Positions 40,736 through 51,819 of a DNA stretch of 53,789 nt are shown here, piece after piece. Origin of the DNA: Willaertia magna (taxonomy: Eukaryota; Heterolobosea; Eutetramitea; Acrasida; Naegleriidae). A program made the translations under genes and the position numbers. The notes below the pieces were generated by a model. The model was not told where the DNA came from, did not search any database, and saw only the letters and a list, made by a program, of their open reading frames with translations. The stretch lies in contig CADWAF010001622.1 in assembly GCA_902984215.1 (NCBI GenBank), positions 1-53,789 of the forward strand, written 5' to 3'. Numbering within the stretch: the stretch's first letter is position 1; every line of letters begins with the position of its first letter.

Positions 40736-43234
40736 ATGTATAGCTTGGGGAGTTTTGTTGCAAAGAAAGTTTATAATCATCCTTCTCTGGAGGGTGTTCT
40801 TTCTTATAAAATACCAAAAACCATTGCAATTTCTGTAATATTACTGTTTTGTGTCTTTCAATTATTTATTTCTTACTATGCAAATAACACAAAATCAAAT
40901 AAGATTTTAAAAAACAATAATTTAAATAATAATTTAGATATTGGATTTTATGCACCTACACCCAATTTACCTAATCAATTATTATATGGTGACAATTATC
41001 GAAAGAATAAAGAAATGAATGGTGATAATAGTGCAACAACAATAGACCCATCCTCTATCATTAATCTTTCAGTTCCATCCTCCGATTTATTTTCAACGTT
41101 AGATAAAGGAAGTGAACAAGAAAAGAAACAAATTAAAAATTTCTATCAAGCCTTCTTAAAGAAAAAAATAACGAAAAGTAAAAAATCAAAATACAATAAA
41201 GAAGAAACAGCAAATACAGAAGAATTAAAATTTATAACTAAAAAATTAAATAAACAATTTACAGATGATAAAGAAGGATATTGGAAAAACTTAAAAGATA
41301 GAACAATTTTAAATAATGAAAAAGTTATTCAAAAATTAGTTCCACAATTAAAATTAAAAAGTTTTAAAGAAATGAAAAACCATAACAATGAATTAATTTC
41401 TAAATATTTTTCATTTATGCAACATTCACAATTATATAATCCTCAAACAATGTTACAACAATGTTTATTTAATCATTACAAATCTGCTGAAATTGGTAAA
41501 GAATATGATGCTTTAGATAATCCACCAAAAGATAAAATCTTAGTTGTTGAAGGAAGTTATAATAGAGTTAGAGAAGAAGATGTTAAAGGTAAATTAGCAA
41601 TTTATTGGAAATTATTTAATTCTAAAGGTACAGCTGATAATCAATTCTTTTCAACAATTACACATTTTACAAATTTATCAAATACTAAATTAAGAACTAT
41701 ATTTATTAAATGGAAATTAGATTATCCAGGTCTCTATCCAAAAGAACAAGTTGAAAGTAATATTTGTTTAGTTAGAGTATTAAATAGATATACTTTTGAA
41801 CAACCAAGTGATCCAACTGAAATCTCTAGAAATTCAGAGAATTTAATGTGTACTCATGAAATGGCTACAGAATCAACTCAACACATTCATGAAGATCATC
41901 ATCAAGAAAAGGTTTGGTTAGGAAGTGGATTTGAAATTGGTCCAAATCAAGAATTAAGAGTAAATAGTTATAGTCATAGTTTTGAAAGAGTTTCAAATAG
42001 AGATAAAGGTAAATATCCAGATCACAATGGTTTATCAGATGGTTTTGGTAAAATTACAGGTGAAGTTCTATTTCTAACAGAAGAGGGTATGAAATTCTGT
42101 TATGATAAGTTCTTAAAGGAAAGTAGTCATAATTTACCTTCTAAAAAGTTACCAATGAATGATTTTATTAAACCTACAGCTGTATTAAGATCACCAATTA
42201 GACCTAGAAATTATGTTGTCACTGCATTTCCTAATTATGCACCTTTTTCTAGTTATAGAAATAATTTAAAGACACCAATACAATTATTTGGATGTTTTAT
42301 TCATTTACATTCTTTATCAAATGATCAACCTTTATATACAGAATTACATTATTATAAGAATGGTAAATTAATACAAAATTTACCTTTAATTAATTTTAAT
42401 CCTGAGAAATCAACATTTACTTTAAAACACATGTTAAGATTACCTGATGAATTGAAAGTTTTACAACCAAATGATGAGATTAGTGTTAGAGCAATGATAC
42501 TTTCTTTAAGTAATGCTCAAGTAATTGAATTTAATGCTTTTATATTATCTTCTGATAATTTAATTTCAAGTGATGAAGTTCAAATGTTTGAAGATATTGA
42601 TCTATCAGGTGATGGTGTTCCAGATTATATAGATTTTAATGTTAATAGAAATGAAATTAGAGCTGAAAGATCTGCAGGTAGAGAACATCAAAACCAAGCA
42701 CTTTATGATGTTGCTATTCCACTATTTGATTATGCTGAAACTACAACTAAATACAATCCAACAAAAAGAGTTGGTGGTACAGTTGCAAGATTATTAAGAA
42801 AAGATGAATCACTTTGTGTTGAAATTTCATTATATGAACATATGAATATGAAATTATGTGACGAATCTTTATTACCTGTACCTTTGAACAAACGTTTACA
42901 TGCTTATGGTGTAATTGGAAATAATGGTAAATATCTTAGTAGAATAAGAATAGATCCACAATCATCTAAAATTTATGTTGCTGTCAGTAATAACAAACGT
43001 TTACTAAGAGAAGAATTTATTGGTGATGTTTTACCAAGTAATAATGGAGATATTATTAGTTTTAGTGAAAAAGTTTATGGTAGAAATTTTAATGTTATTG
43101 TCATTCATTATCAAGGAGAATCAAATCTTAAAGCCCCTCATTTTCTTTTCTTTACAACCAATGGTGAATTAATCAATACTAATCCATTCCTTCATCTTAG
43201 ACAATTGCATTGGAAATCAATAACTAGAAATTAA
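40736..43234 (+). CDS. Large type II membrane protein, unknown
   Basis: 832 residues, intronless. A single hydrophobic helix (about 30-48, IAISVILLFCVFQLFISYY) near the N-terminus predicts a type II protein with a large lumenal or outer part. After a Lys-rich linker (about 130-230) the body is rich in beta-like segments. Around residues 619-632 there is DIDLSGDGVPDYIDFN, which resembles a calcium-binding thrombospondin type 3/EF-like loop. No catalytic motif is recognised. The next gene starts 23 bp after its stop. Function unknown; a surface or Golgi protein with a calcium site is the most I would say. Confidence 0.75.
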   Translation: MYSLGSFVAKKVYNHPSLEGVLSYKIPKTIAISVILLFCVFQLFISYYANNTKSNKILKNNNLNNNLDIGFYAPTPNLPNQLLYGDNYRKNKEMNGDNSATTIDPSSIINLSVPSSDLFSTLDKGSEQEKKQIKNFYQAFLKKKITKSKKSKYNKEETANTEELKFITKKLNKQFTDDKEGYWKNLKDRTILNNEKVIQKLVPQLKLKSFKEMKNHNNELISKYFSFMQHSQLYNPQTMLQQCLFNHYKSAEIGKEYDALDNPPKDKILVVEGSYNRVREEDVKGKLAIYWKLFNSKGTADNQFFSTITHFTNLSNTKLRTIFIKWKLDYPGLYPKEQVESNICLVRVLNRYTFEQPSDPTEISRNSENLMCTHEMATESTQHIHEDHHQEKVWLGSGFEIGPNQELRVNSYSHSFERVSNRDKGKYPDHNGLSDGFGKITGEVLFLTEEGMKFCYDKFLKESSHNLPSKKLPMNDFIKPTAVLRSPIRPRNYVVTAFPNYAPFSSYRNNLKTPIQLFGCFIHLHSLSNDQPLYTELHYYKNGKLIQNLPLINFNPEKSTFTLKHMLRLPDELKVLQPNDEISVRAMILSLSNAQVIEFNAFILSSDNLISSDEVQMFEDIDLSGDGVPDYIDFNVNRNEIRAERSAGREHQNQALYDVAIPLFDYAETTTKYNPTKRVGGTVARLLRKDESLCVEISLYEHMNMKLCDESLLPVPLNKRLHAYGVIGNNGKYLSRIRIDPQSSKIYVAVSNNKRLLREEFIGDVLPSNNGDIISFSEKVYGRNFNVIVIHYQGESNLKAPHFLFFTTNGELINTNPFLHLRQLHWKSITRN

Positions 43235-43257
43235 ATACTGTAAAGTTCAAATAAAAA

Positions 43258-44787
43258 ATGAAGAATACAGTTTCATCTACAATGACAGAGCATTCTAATA
43301 ATGAAGATGATGCCAACACTACTTATGATGAGTATACTTATAGTGGCGCTGATTATGATATTGATGATACCTCTTCATCTTCTTGGAGAAAGAAAATTTC
43401 AAAACAGTTTAATAGGAATAGTTCTAAGGGAGAGGAATTATCTATAGATGGTGTTAATTTTATGAAAGAAACTGTAGATGATGAATGGAGAAGATTTGGA
43501 TTTGTAACTCAAACAAGAAGAGATGCAGAAATGTGGCATCAAACACTTTTATCTCCAGAAAGAAAAGAGAGGGGAGATATTCTAAGAAGATTATTTACAG
43601 TATTAAGATGGGGAGGTTTATATTATAGACATAAATCCTTAGTAGATGGAAAGAAAAAGAAAAACATATTAGAGGAAGAGGAAATACTAAAGAATGATCC
43701 TGATTACCAATGGAAAGGGTGGTATTCGACTGAGTGGCCTATTTGTACTGCCTTATCTCATGGTGGAAGAATTGTTATCCAATTGCCTAAAGCTCAAAAA
43801 ACTATAAACGAGAAGGAGAAAGAATATGATTTTTCTTTTTGGAAATGGTTATTAACTGGAGAGAGAGATGGAAATATTTCAAATATTGTTTCTACATCCT
43901 CCTCTAGTAGTGAAAGAAAAGTTATTTTTAAACGATTAGGTGCGACCCATGGATTAGGTTTTGAAGGAATAGAAAGTGATGAAAATCAACAAACAAATAA
44001 TATAACTAATATTTCATATAAACCATTGTTAGATTTTGGGAAGAAAGTACTTGTAGAACAAAAAACCTCAGGATTTAATTTACGTGACACAAAGATGTTA
44101 AGATCTATAGACTTCACCCTTAAGCATCATCGACATTGGGGAATGAATATCCCAATTGGAGGTGAAGGAAAAATAATAATGACTGGGGCAAAATCTTCAG
44201 CTAATGGAAGTTTTGGACATTTGTATTTGTATCATATGGCTCCAAGTAATAATTCATATGGAGGGTTGCTTATAGGGTTAGAAGGCAGTGAATACGGAAG
44301 ATATGACTCTACAGGTCAATATCATGGTGTTAGCGCTAAGTCTAGTCCTTATTCCCCTACTTTTGGATACAAGTGGCATTCCAATCACCATACTGACCTA
44401 TCCTCTTTGAAAGGACCTGGAAAGTATGATTGTATGTATATTGATTTAACAGATGGTTGGGAGCACTTGATAGAAAAATCGGCTGAATGGAAGGATGATT
44501 ACGTAAGGCAAACATCTTTGCCTCATAGAAACGATTCAAATTATAAGACTGCTTGGGAGAAACTGTATGGTATTTCCTTTCCTAGATTCTTAAACATTAA
44601 GAACTCTAAAACAAATGAAAGGTTTAACAATTATGTGACAATGAGAAAATCCAGTCAACTTACAAAGACCAATAGCAGTCAACTAGAGTTTCTTGATTTA
44701 GTAGTGCGTAGAAAAAAGGGAGTTAGTATATTTAATTCAATAGAGCAACAAACATCAGCGTCAATACCTCTTAAACAACAACAATAA
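43258..44787 (+). CDS. Uncharacterised protein with a His/Gly-rich core
   Basis: 509 residues, intronless, no signal peptide or membrane helix. The N-terminal 130 residues are acidic then basic, possibly disordered. Residues about 270-430 look like a compact conserved domain: KHHRHWGMNIPIGGEGK, GHLYLYHMAPS, GGLLIGLEGSEYGRYD, STGQYHGVSAKSSPYSPTFG and YIDLTDGWEHLI. The clustered His, Gly and Asp suggest a metal or ligand site, but I know no family with this combination. A bacterial origin is conceivable since the core is less Asn-rich than its neighbours. It begins 23 bp after the previous stop. Confidence 0.72.
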   Translation: MKNTVSSTMTEHSNNEDDANTTYDEYTYSGADYDIDDTSSSSWRKKISKQFNRNSSKGEELSIDGVNFMKETVDDEWRRFGFVTQTRRDAEMWHQTLLSPERKERGDILRRLFTVLRWGGLYYRHKSLVDGKKKKNILEEEEILKNDPDYQWKGWYSTEWPICTALSHGGRIVIQLPKAQKTINEKEKEYDFSFWKWLLTGERDGNISNIVSTSSSSSERKVIFKRLGATHGLGFEGIESDENQQTNNITNISYKPLLDFGKKVLVEQKTSGFNLRDTKMLRSIDFTLKHHRHWGMNIPIGGEGKIIMTGAKSSANGSFGHLYLYHMAPSNNSYGGLLIGLEGSEYGRYDSTGQYHGVSAKSSPYSPTFGYKWHSNHHTDLSSLKGPGKYDCMYIDLTDGWEHLIEKSAEWKDDYVRQTSLPHRNDSNYKTAWEKLYGISFPRFLNIKNSKTNERFNNYVTMRKSSQLTKTNSSQLEFLDLVVRRKKGVSIFNSIEQQTSASIPLKQQQ

Positions 44788-44916
44788 CTATCAAATAAAC
44801 AATATTTGTACATAGCAACAACCAGGCAACATTCTTACAACTTCATTTAAAATAAAAAAATTTAAAAATAAAACTTGTTGCTGATCAGGAAAAAATAGAA
44901 TTAATTCCAAAAAATA

Positions 44917-47900
44917 ATGTCTGGGATTTTTCGTTGGGTTATGGGAGTAGGTGGTAACGAGAATGAAAATAATAATGATGCAAATAATAATGATAATAAT
45001 ACAAGTCAAAATTCAACAGAAAATGTAAATAATAATTCATCTTTATCGGCAGAAGAGATTCGTCAAAGAAGATTGAATAGATTGACTGCAATGGCTTCAT
45101 CAACAACAAATAATAATAATATCAATGTTAATAAATCTACATCTCCTACTAGTAGTAGCGGCACTATTAAAACAACAACACGTAATGATCCAATGGATAC
45201 AAGAGATGATTTTGTAACCCCATCATCAACTAATACAATTACTAGTAATACTTCACCAATTTCAATTAAGAAACAAACAACTAGTAATACAACAACAAGT
45301 GGTACTTCTCCAACATCAATGATTTTAAGTAAAACACCTCCAAATACAACTATTACTTCATCTCCACCAACAATAAATGATTCACAATTATCTGAATTTG
45401 GTAAGTATTTATTTAAGAATAATATTTATAAATAATATTTTTTAAAAATAGAACAAACAAGAAAGAAATTAACAATTGAAGAAAGATTTATTCATGATTC
45501 AATTTGTAAAATATTTAAAGTAACATTAATTAAAAGTACAAGTAGTATTAGTAGTAGTGGTGGTAATTATTATTTAACAGAATTAATTACAGAATTACAA
45601 AATGAAAATCATGGATTATTTTTAAGTGAGAAATATTTAGAATCAGTGTTAGTTGAAAGAATATCAAATATGGAAAAGGATAAAAGTATATTTTCATATT
45701 TAATTGAATGTTATGATAGATTAGAAAAGGAAATTCAAATAAATGAACAAAAAAAGAAGGAAAATAATTTAAAATATTTAAAAACAATGAAAGATATAAT
45801 TATATCATATAGTGGTATAGTTTTAAGTGAACCTGAAATGTTTGATCAAAATGAAAATATAATTAAACAAGGTGGTGGAATAATTGTTAATTATTTAATT
45901 CATGAGAATGGATTAGAATTACCAGGTAGTTTCTTAAATGAATTAGTTAATAAATTTAATAATATAGAAGAAGATAAAACATTAGAAAAGATATTTAGAA
46001 TTGTATTTACAGAATTATCTAATAGAATGTTAAAAATTACAATGTTAGATGATTATTCATCAATTTTATATGCAATGAAGAAATTAACATTAATTAAAGA
46101 ATTAGGTATTATATTAGTTAATCATCCAATATTCTTTCCAATTAAGAATGATGGTTATGCTTATGAATATGAAAGTATTTTAGGTCCGTTCTTTAAGATG
46201 ACAGTTTATTATGATCATGCTCAAGTTGGACAACATTACTTTGGTTTAAATATTGAAAGATTAACTAATCAAGATGTATCAAATATTAAATCACAATTAA
46301 GAAGTAGAATTACATCTATACATAATGATTTACATAAAATTATAATGGATTTATTAAAACCAAAAGAAACTAGAGATAAAATGGTTGATTGGTTATCTAA
46401 ATGTGTTCAAGTTAATCAATCTAGAGCTAAAATGCATGTAGATCCTTATACTTCATCAAGTGAAGGTTTTATGACTAATTTCTGTTCTGTAATGTTAAGA
46501 TTATGTTCTCCTTTTTTAGCAATTGATAATAACAAATTACCAATTACTAAAATACAATCATCTTATATTTTACAAGATGTTAATTTTAAATTAGATACAA
46601 AATTAAAATTAAGTGAAAAAGAATTTGAAGAATATTCAAAAACAATTATACCTTTAAAAGAATATTCATTTATTACAAAAACATTCTTTTTAACTTATAG
46701 ATCATTACATTTAGGTTTATTACAAACAATTGATAAATATCAAAATGCATTAAAAAGATTAGGTGAATTACAAAGAGTATATAGTGTACAACCATCAGAT
46801 CAATTAAGAAAAGAGATTGATCAATTATATATTGTTAAATGGACAGCTGAAACACATTTATTACATCCAGAATTACATAAATATTTATTAGATTTTTATA
46901 GATTTTCAACCATTTGGTTAATTGAATTAGTTGATCCTAATAATAATTCTAAATATCCAACACAATCATTAAATTTATTAAATTTAAATGAAGAAGGAAA
47001 TAAAGAATTTGGAAGTATGTCAGAATTCTTTATTGAAAATATAATTGATTTTATTTTATTTTTATTAAGATTTAAACCAGAGAGTTTAGATACAATTACA
47101 TTAGATGAAGTATTTGATATGATGTGTTTATTCTTATATCATTCTAATTATATTAAGAATCCATATATTATAGCTAAATATCCAGAAGTATATGCAGCAA
47201 TGATTCCACAAGGTAATAATGATACACTTTCACAAAGATTAGCTGAATATATTCCAAATCATAAACTTTCACAAAATTATTTAACATCAGGTTTAATGAG
47301 ATTATATATTGATATAGAACATACAGGTACAAGTACATCTTTTTATGATAAATTTACTCCACGTTATTATATTTCTTTAGTTTTAAAGAATTTATGGAAA
47401 TATAAAGCTTATAGAGAATCTTTTTTAAATATTACAAAACAACGTGATGCTAATACTAGATTTATGAAATTCTTTAATGTTTTATTAAATGATTCAATTT
47501 ATTTATTAGATAATAGTTTAAAGGATTTACAAAAGATTAGAGAAGTACAAAATTTAATGGAAAATATTGAAGAATGGAATAAATTAACAAATCAACAAAG
47601 AACTGAAAAGAATAAGGATTTAGCTCAATATGAAAGAATTGTTAAATCTTATTTATTATTAGCTAATGAAACTGTACATATGTTAAGCTATTTATCAAAA
47701 GATATTCCACATCCTTTCTTACGTCCAGAAATGGTTGATAGAGTTGCTTCAATGTTAAATTATTTCCTAGTTGAATTGGCAGGTCCTCAATGTCAAAATT
47801 TAAAAGTTAAAGAACCTGAAAAGTATCACTTTAATCCAAAATATTTATTAACTGAAATTACAGATACTTATATTCATTTCTCTGGTTTTGATGAATTTAC

Positions 47901-48306
47901 AAAAGCTGTAGCTAAAGATGAAAGATCTTTTAAATCTGAAGTTTTTGAAAGAGTTATTGCTATTTTAAGAAGAATTGGTAAACCTGAAGAATATATAAAG
48001 AAATTTGATACTTTTGCTTTAAAGGCTGTAGAAGAATCAAAGAAATTAATGGAAGAAGATGTAGATTTTAGTGAAGTACCTGATGAATTCTTAGATCCAA
48101 TTACCTATACTATTATGGAAGATCCAGTTTTATTACCTGCTTCTAAAATTCATATTGACAGAGCGACAATTGAAAGACATTTATTAAATGATGCTAATGA
48201 TCCATTTAATAGATCACATCTGACTGTTGAAATGTTAATTCCAGCTCCAGAATTAAAACAAAAGATTGTAGAGTGGAAGAAATCAAAGAGAAGAAAGCAA
48301 GAATAA
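44917..48306 (+). CDS. UBE4: Ubiquitin chain elongation factor E4 (UFD2/UBE4, U-box)
   Basis: 1112 residues from two exons (44917-45400 and 45452-48306; 51-nt GTAAGT intron, phase 1). E4 ligases extend ubiquitin chains on substrates, often with CDC48/p97. The first 160 residues are Asn/Ser/Thr-rich and disordered. The long UFD2 helical core follows (about 230-1030), including LGPFFKMTVYYDHAQVGQHY and RITSIHNDLHKI. The C-terminal U-box (about 1035-1108) reads DEFLDPITYTIMEDPVLLP, then DRATIERHLL and DPFNRSHLT, the RING-like fold without zinc that binds E2. Length and layout match yeast and animal UFD2/UBE4. Confidence 0.94.
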
Positions 48307-48342
48307 TAATTTCTTTTACAATTTGTATTTTTAATAATTTAT

Positions 48343-49182
48343 TTAACAATTAAGCACTTGAATAAAATCTTCAAATTTCATACCACTCTCTTTTGTTCTA
48401 GTAAATAAGGAATCTATTTCTTCCTTAGAAAATATAGATTGAAAACCTAATTCTTCCAAAACTTTGGTTAAATCTTGTTTTGAAAGTATTCCGTCCTTGT
48501 TGTAATCAAAAATACTAAATGCCTCAGCCAACTCCTTTTCATCAAAATTGTCCTCTTCCTTACTTGTTGTTTGTTGGGATTTTCCGAAAAACCTTGCAAA
48601 TATTCCTCTAGGGGTGTAGCTCTCATTCTTTTTATTAGGTGTTACGTGTATACTTGCTCTAGTTGTTTGCTTCTCTTTTTTATCATCAGAACATAACTTT
48701 TCAAATTCAGAAAATGATATCTTCTTCCAACTTGAATTTTTCAATAATTCTTCAACTTCTTCTTGCTTGTTTGATACTAAAGTTTTATTAAGGAAATGGT
48801 TCAATTCTTTTTCATTAAGAAAACCATCACCATCTCTATCGTATATATTAAAAACAATACGTAAACGTTCTCTTCTTCTATAAGTACCAATATCAAAGTT
48901 CTTTTCTCCTTCGCCTGGGTTTTGCGGTATTGTAGAAATGGACTTTCTCAATGAGTCGTTTGTAGGACTTGAAGGACTACTTATTGGGGGTGTTACTTTA
49001 TCCTTAACCCTATTCTTCTTTATTGTTACTGGACCGTTATCACTAAATTGAGGGGATTTCGAAGTGTCTTCTTGTGTAGTAGTATCTATCGTTGTCGGTA
49101 CATTAATGTTCTTTTCTGACAAATGCTTTTCCCATTTGTCATGAATATTTGAGGCTAGAGTGCTAAACTTTGTACTTTTCAT
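48343..49182 (-). CDS. EF-hand calcium-binding protein
   Basis: 279 residues, intronless. A Ser/Thr/Pro-rich N-terminus (1-95) precedes two paired EF-hand units. The first canonical loop is DRDGDGFLNEKE (115-126) and the second DYNKDGILSKQD (226-237); each is followed by a weaker partner (KKISFSEFEKL and GMKFEDFIQVL), as in calcineurin-B/calmodulin-like sensors. A basic, Ser-rich linker (about 165-200) separates the halves. No catalytic part is present, so it is probably a calcium sensor or adaptor. Target unknown. Confidence 0.87.
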   Translation of the reverse strand: MKSTKFSTLASNIHDKWEKHLSEKNINVPTTIDTTTQEDTSKSPQFSDNGPVTIKKNRVKDKVTPPISSPSSPTNDSLRKSISTIPQNPGEGEKNFDIGTYRRRERLRIVFNIYDRDGDGFLNEKELNHFLNKTLVSNKQEEVEELLKNSSWKKISFSEFEKLCSDDKKEKQTTRASIHVTPNKKNESYTPRGIFARFFGKSQQTTSKEEDNFDEKELAEAFSIFDYNKDGILSKQDLTKVLEELGFQSIFSKEEIDSLFTRTKESGMKFEDFIQVLNC

Positions 49183-49754
49183 TTTTATTTTTTTTATCTA
49201 ATGTTTTTGTTATCTCTTAATTCCACTTAAATAAAGAAGTGTGACTTCTCAAATAGGTAGTATTACACTCTATATTTTGGTAAAAACTCCAGAAGAGGTT
49301 AAAAAAGTTAAAAAACATTAGGAACTGCCATCAATACACATCTACTCCACCTTATTTGCCTCACATTAAAGCCTTATTTATGTTGGGATGCACAATGTTA
49401 TTCTCCATTTCTCCAGAGATATACTTTTTTAAACAAATTTAAATATTGCAATTATATTGTGTTATATTGTTCTTTAGTGTTTTTCGTAGTCTCCACAAGA
49501 TTATGAACTCTCCCGTCAAGTTTTTATTGTGCACCTAGTGAACTGTGCAATGCATTAATCTAGCTGCTTACAACACGTTCATGCCAAACCTAATACACCT
49601 ATGCAGTCAAGAAGAGGTGCAAGTAATTATAGGAACACACCTTCATAAATTTCCCCATACTGTCAAAAGAAACCCGATGGGGACTTAATTGTTTCTTTTT
49701 CAAACTTTTTATTTGCAAAAAAGTTAATTTTAGTTAATTAAAAAAAATATTGCC
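49183..49754. promoter_or_regulatory. Longest spacer, divergent, no gene seen
   Basis: 572 bp between the divergent EF-hand and DUF6919-like genes. It is less AT-rich than its surroundings in places (about 49500-49680). I checked for coding frames, tRNA-like arms and repeats and found none that stand up. An unannotated non-coding RNA cannot be excluded by eye. Confidence 0.35.
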
Positions 49755-50405
49755 ATGTCCTTGTATGTTGCTAACGATGAATTGCCACTTTTCAGAAAGT
49801 GTCAACATATCAATGATCTAATAGAATTAAACAAAGGATTTTTATTAGGAACTATAAAATCATCTCCATTCACTGATTCTGTACAAAACGAAACAAAACC
49901 ATTAGTTAAAAAATTAATTGAAATTAATAATTTAGGCTTACTAACAACTAATTCATCTCCTGGTGGAAGTAAAACATCTAAAAGTTATTTGACTGGAATT
50001 ATTTCAGGACAAAGATCTATTGAAAAATTAGAAGTAATTCTTAATCAATTTGATTTGGTTGCTTTTTATTTACCTTGTAATAGACCCGGATATAAACCAT
50101 TAGATGATGATGACTATTCAAAAACAGAAGAATTAATTAAAGTACCAGTAAGATTTAAACAAGACTCTTTATGTAGTCATACACATATAGATAGATATGT
50201 TACTTGTCTTAATTGGATAACTTTACTCCATCCTTGCTTAGAACCTCAAATTTATGAACAATTAGCAACACATTGTTATAATGTCTATATTATTGATCCC
50301 GTATTGAATAGAAGTGCAGTTGAAGAAAATGATGGTTTATTAGATAAAGTAATAAACGGTTTAAGACAATTAAGAGAAGTTGTACCTATTTCACCAAGAA
50401 AGTAA
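49755..50405 (+). CDS. DUF6919-like uncharacterised protein
   Basis: 216 residues, intronless, soluble. The N-terminal 85 residues (ELPLFRKCQHINDLIELNKG, then TKPLVKKLIEINNLGLLTTN and SSPGGSK) resemble a bacterial uncharacterised family seen in actinomycetes (DUF6919), whose members have the order 'W/F-R-x5-L-x-E-L...PLVP-x-L-x-x-L-N-x-x-G-x-x-T-x-x-S-Q-P-G'. The C-terminal part (YVTCLNWITLLHP) is not recognised. If homologous, a bacterial source by transfer is likely. I rate the family match as moderate because I could not align it formally. Confidence 0.7.
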   Translation: MSLYVANDELPLFRKCQHINDLIELNKGFLLGTIKSSPFTDSVQNETKPLVKKLIEINNLGLLTTNSSPGGSKTSKSYLTGIISGQRSIEKLEVILNQFDLVAFYLPCNRPGYKPLDDDDYSKTEELIKVPVRFKQDSLCSHTHIDRYVTCLNWITLLHPCLEPQIYEQLATHCYNVYIIDPVLNRSAVEENDGLLDKVINGLRQLREVVPISPRK

Positions 50406-50479
50406 ATTTAATTGATCGCGTAATATTACAAATTAAAAGATGGCGCCAAAATTGTAAATCAAAAATAAAGGCTTAAATA

Positions 50480-51448
50480 ATGAGTCATAAATATCAAAAG
50501 AGTTTCACTTTTCCTGCAAACTTCCAAGATGTGCTTAAAGATTTTACTAGGGAGGTATTGAGGGTACAACCTCCAAATATTTATCAGTTTGGGTATGAGT
50601 TTTTCTTAAAATTATCTCAGGAAATGCAAGAAGAGAATAAACTTGATATTGAAATATCAAAGGTTCAATACAAGGAAGAACAGGGTGAAGTTGCTGAAGA
50701 TAATGAAAGTTTTACTCCTTTATCCAACGAGGAAAGAGATGATTATAACAATGATTCAGCAGAGGAAATTGAGGAAAGAGAAGATGAAGAATTAAGGAAC
50801 AGTTCATCCTCTAACGCTCATAATATTATTTCTTTTGAAAATATTTCTGAAGAGGGTGATGTTTTAGCCTTAATTTCTAATAATTCGGAAGAAGATCTGA
50901 TTGAAAGTATGAAAAATTATTTCTCTCAATCATTAAAAGATAGATTTGTCCCTTTCAACGTTGCAAGAGAATTGTTTAAAAGAACATTTAACAATAAATT
51001 ACCAGAAGCCATGAGTTTGTTTGCATTTTCCGAAATTTATATAACAGATGATGGAAATGTAGACAGTATGGCATTCGCAGAGAAGGCAGGTAGGGTTTTA
51101 AAGTTCCTTGTCAATTACGAAATGTTTAGAAAAGGTTTTGATATTGGTGATATTGAATTACACTTAGTACACGGTTTAAACAAGTTAGAATTAGAAGAAG
51201 AATTAAAGGCAATATTTGAAAGAGCAGATGAAAATCAATCTGGTGTGTTGCATTTCTCACAATTTAAGAAAGAGTTAGAAGAAGCAGAATTAGACTTAAC
51301 TGAAAGAGAATTAAATATAATTTTATCAGAAGTAGAAATGAATCAAGAACTCGTAATGTATGAAGAAATTATTCCTAAAACACATCACCTTCTATTTATT
51401 GCTGAGATTTTTGAAGAATGGTGTCAGGAAAATGATGTCAGTTTTTAG
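50480..51448 (+). CDS. RIIa/EF-hand protein, radial spoke RSP7-like
   Basis: 322 residues, intronless. Residues about 14-50 form an RIIa dimerisation/docking domain (FQDVLKDFTREVLRVQPPN then IYQFGYEFFLKLSQ), the type used by ciliary proteins to bind AKAP-like spoke components. An acidic linker (about 55-150) follows, then helical EF-hand-like units with one semi-canonical loop (DENQSGVLHFSQ) and degenerate partners. RIIa followed by EF-hands is the layout of Chlamydomonas radial spoke protein RSP7, so a flagellar role is likely. ROPN1/CABYR-like proteins are alternatives. It ends with TAG. A TGTAAATA element lies 40 nt past the stop. Confidence 0.8.
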   Translation: MSHKYQKSFTFPANFQDVLKDFTREVLRVQPPNIYQFGYEFFLKLSQEMQEENKLDIEISKVQYKEEQGEVAEDNESFTPLSNEERDDYNNDSAEEIEEREDEELRNSSSSNAHNIISFENISEEGDVLALISNNSEEDLIESMKNYFSQSLKDRFVPFNVARELFKRTFNNKLPEAMSLFAFSEIYITDDGNVDSMAFAEKAGRVLKFLVNYEMFRKGFDIGDIELHLVHGLNKLELEEELKAIFERADENQSGVLHFSQFKKELEEAELDLTERELNIILSEVEMNQELVMYEEIIPKTHHLLFIAEIFEEWCQENDVSF

Positions 51449-51819
51449 ACAACTGAGAAAATAATAGTACTATAATTCCAAAGTTTTTGTAAATAATCCT
51501 TGCAATGAAACTACCAATTAAAATTAATAGCTACAAATAACATTAATAACCATTGTATTACAGTTGCTATCTTATCTTCCAAATAGGTTAGTTGATTTAT
51601 AAAGCAATTTTACAACAAAGGCAAAATTGTGATTTTCATAAAAAAGAAAAACAACAGAAAACGGATACTCCCTTTCACACAAGTAAACAAAAATATAAAA
51701 TTAAAAATATTTATAAAGATTAACGAAGAAATTAGTTATAAAAGACGTGAGTTAGTTTGAAAATTTCAAATCAAAAAAAAAACTTAAATACTTTAATCAA
51801 GAAAAGTTAACAAAACAAG
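51449..51819. other. Intergenic with 3' and 5' flanks
   Basis: 371 bp between two plus-strand genes. It holds the TGTAAATA element at 51488 and otherwise only A/T-rich sequence and no gene. Confidence 0.4.
51488..51495 (+). terminator. TGTAAATA 3'-flank element
   Basis: Exact TGTAAATA 40 nt past the stop of the RSP7-like gene. Confidence 0.4.
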
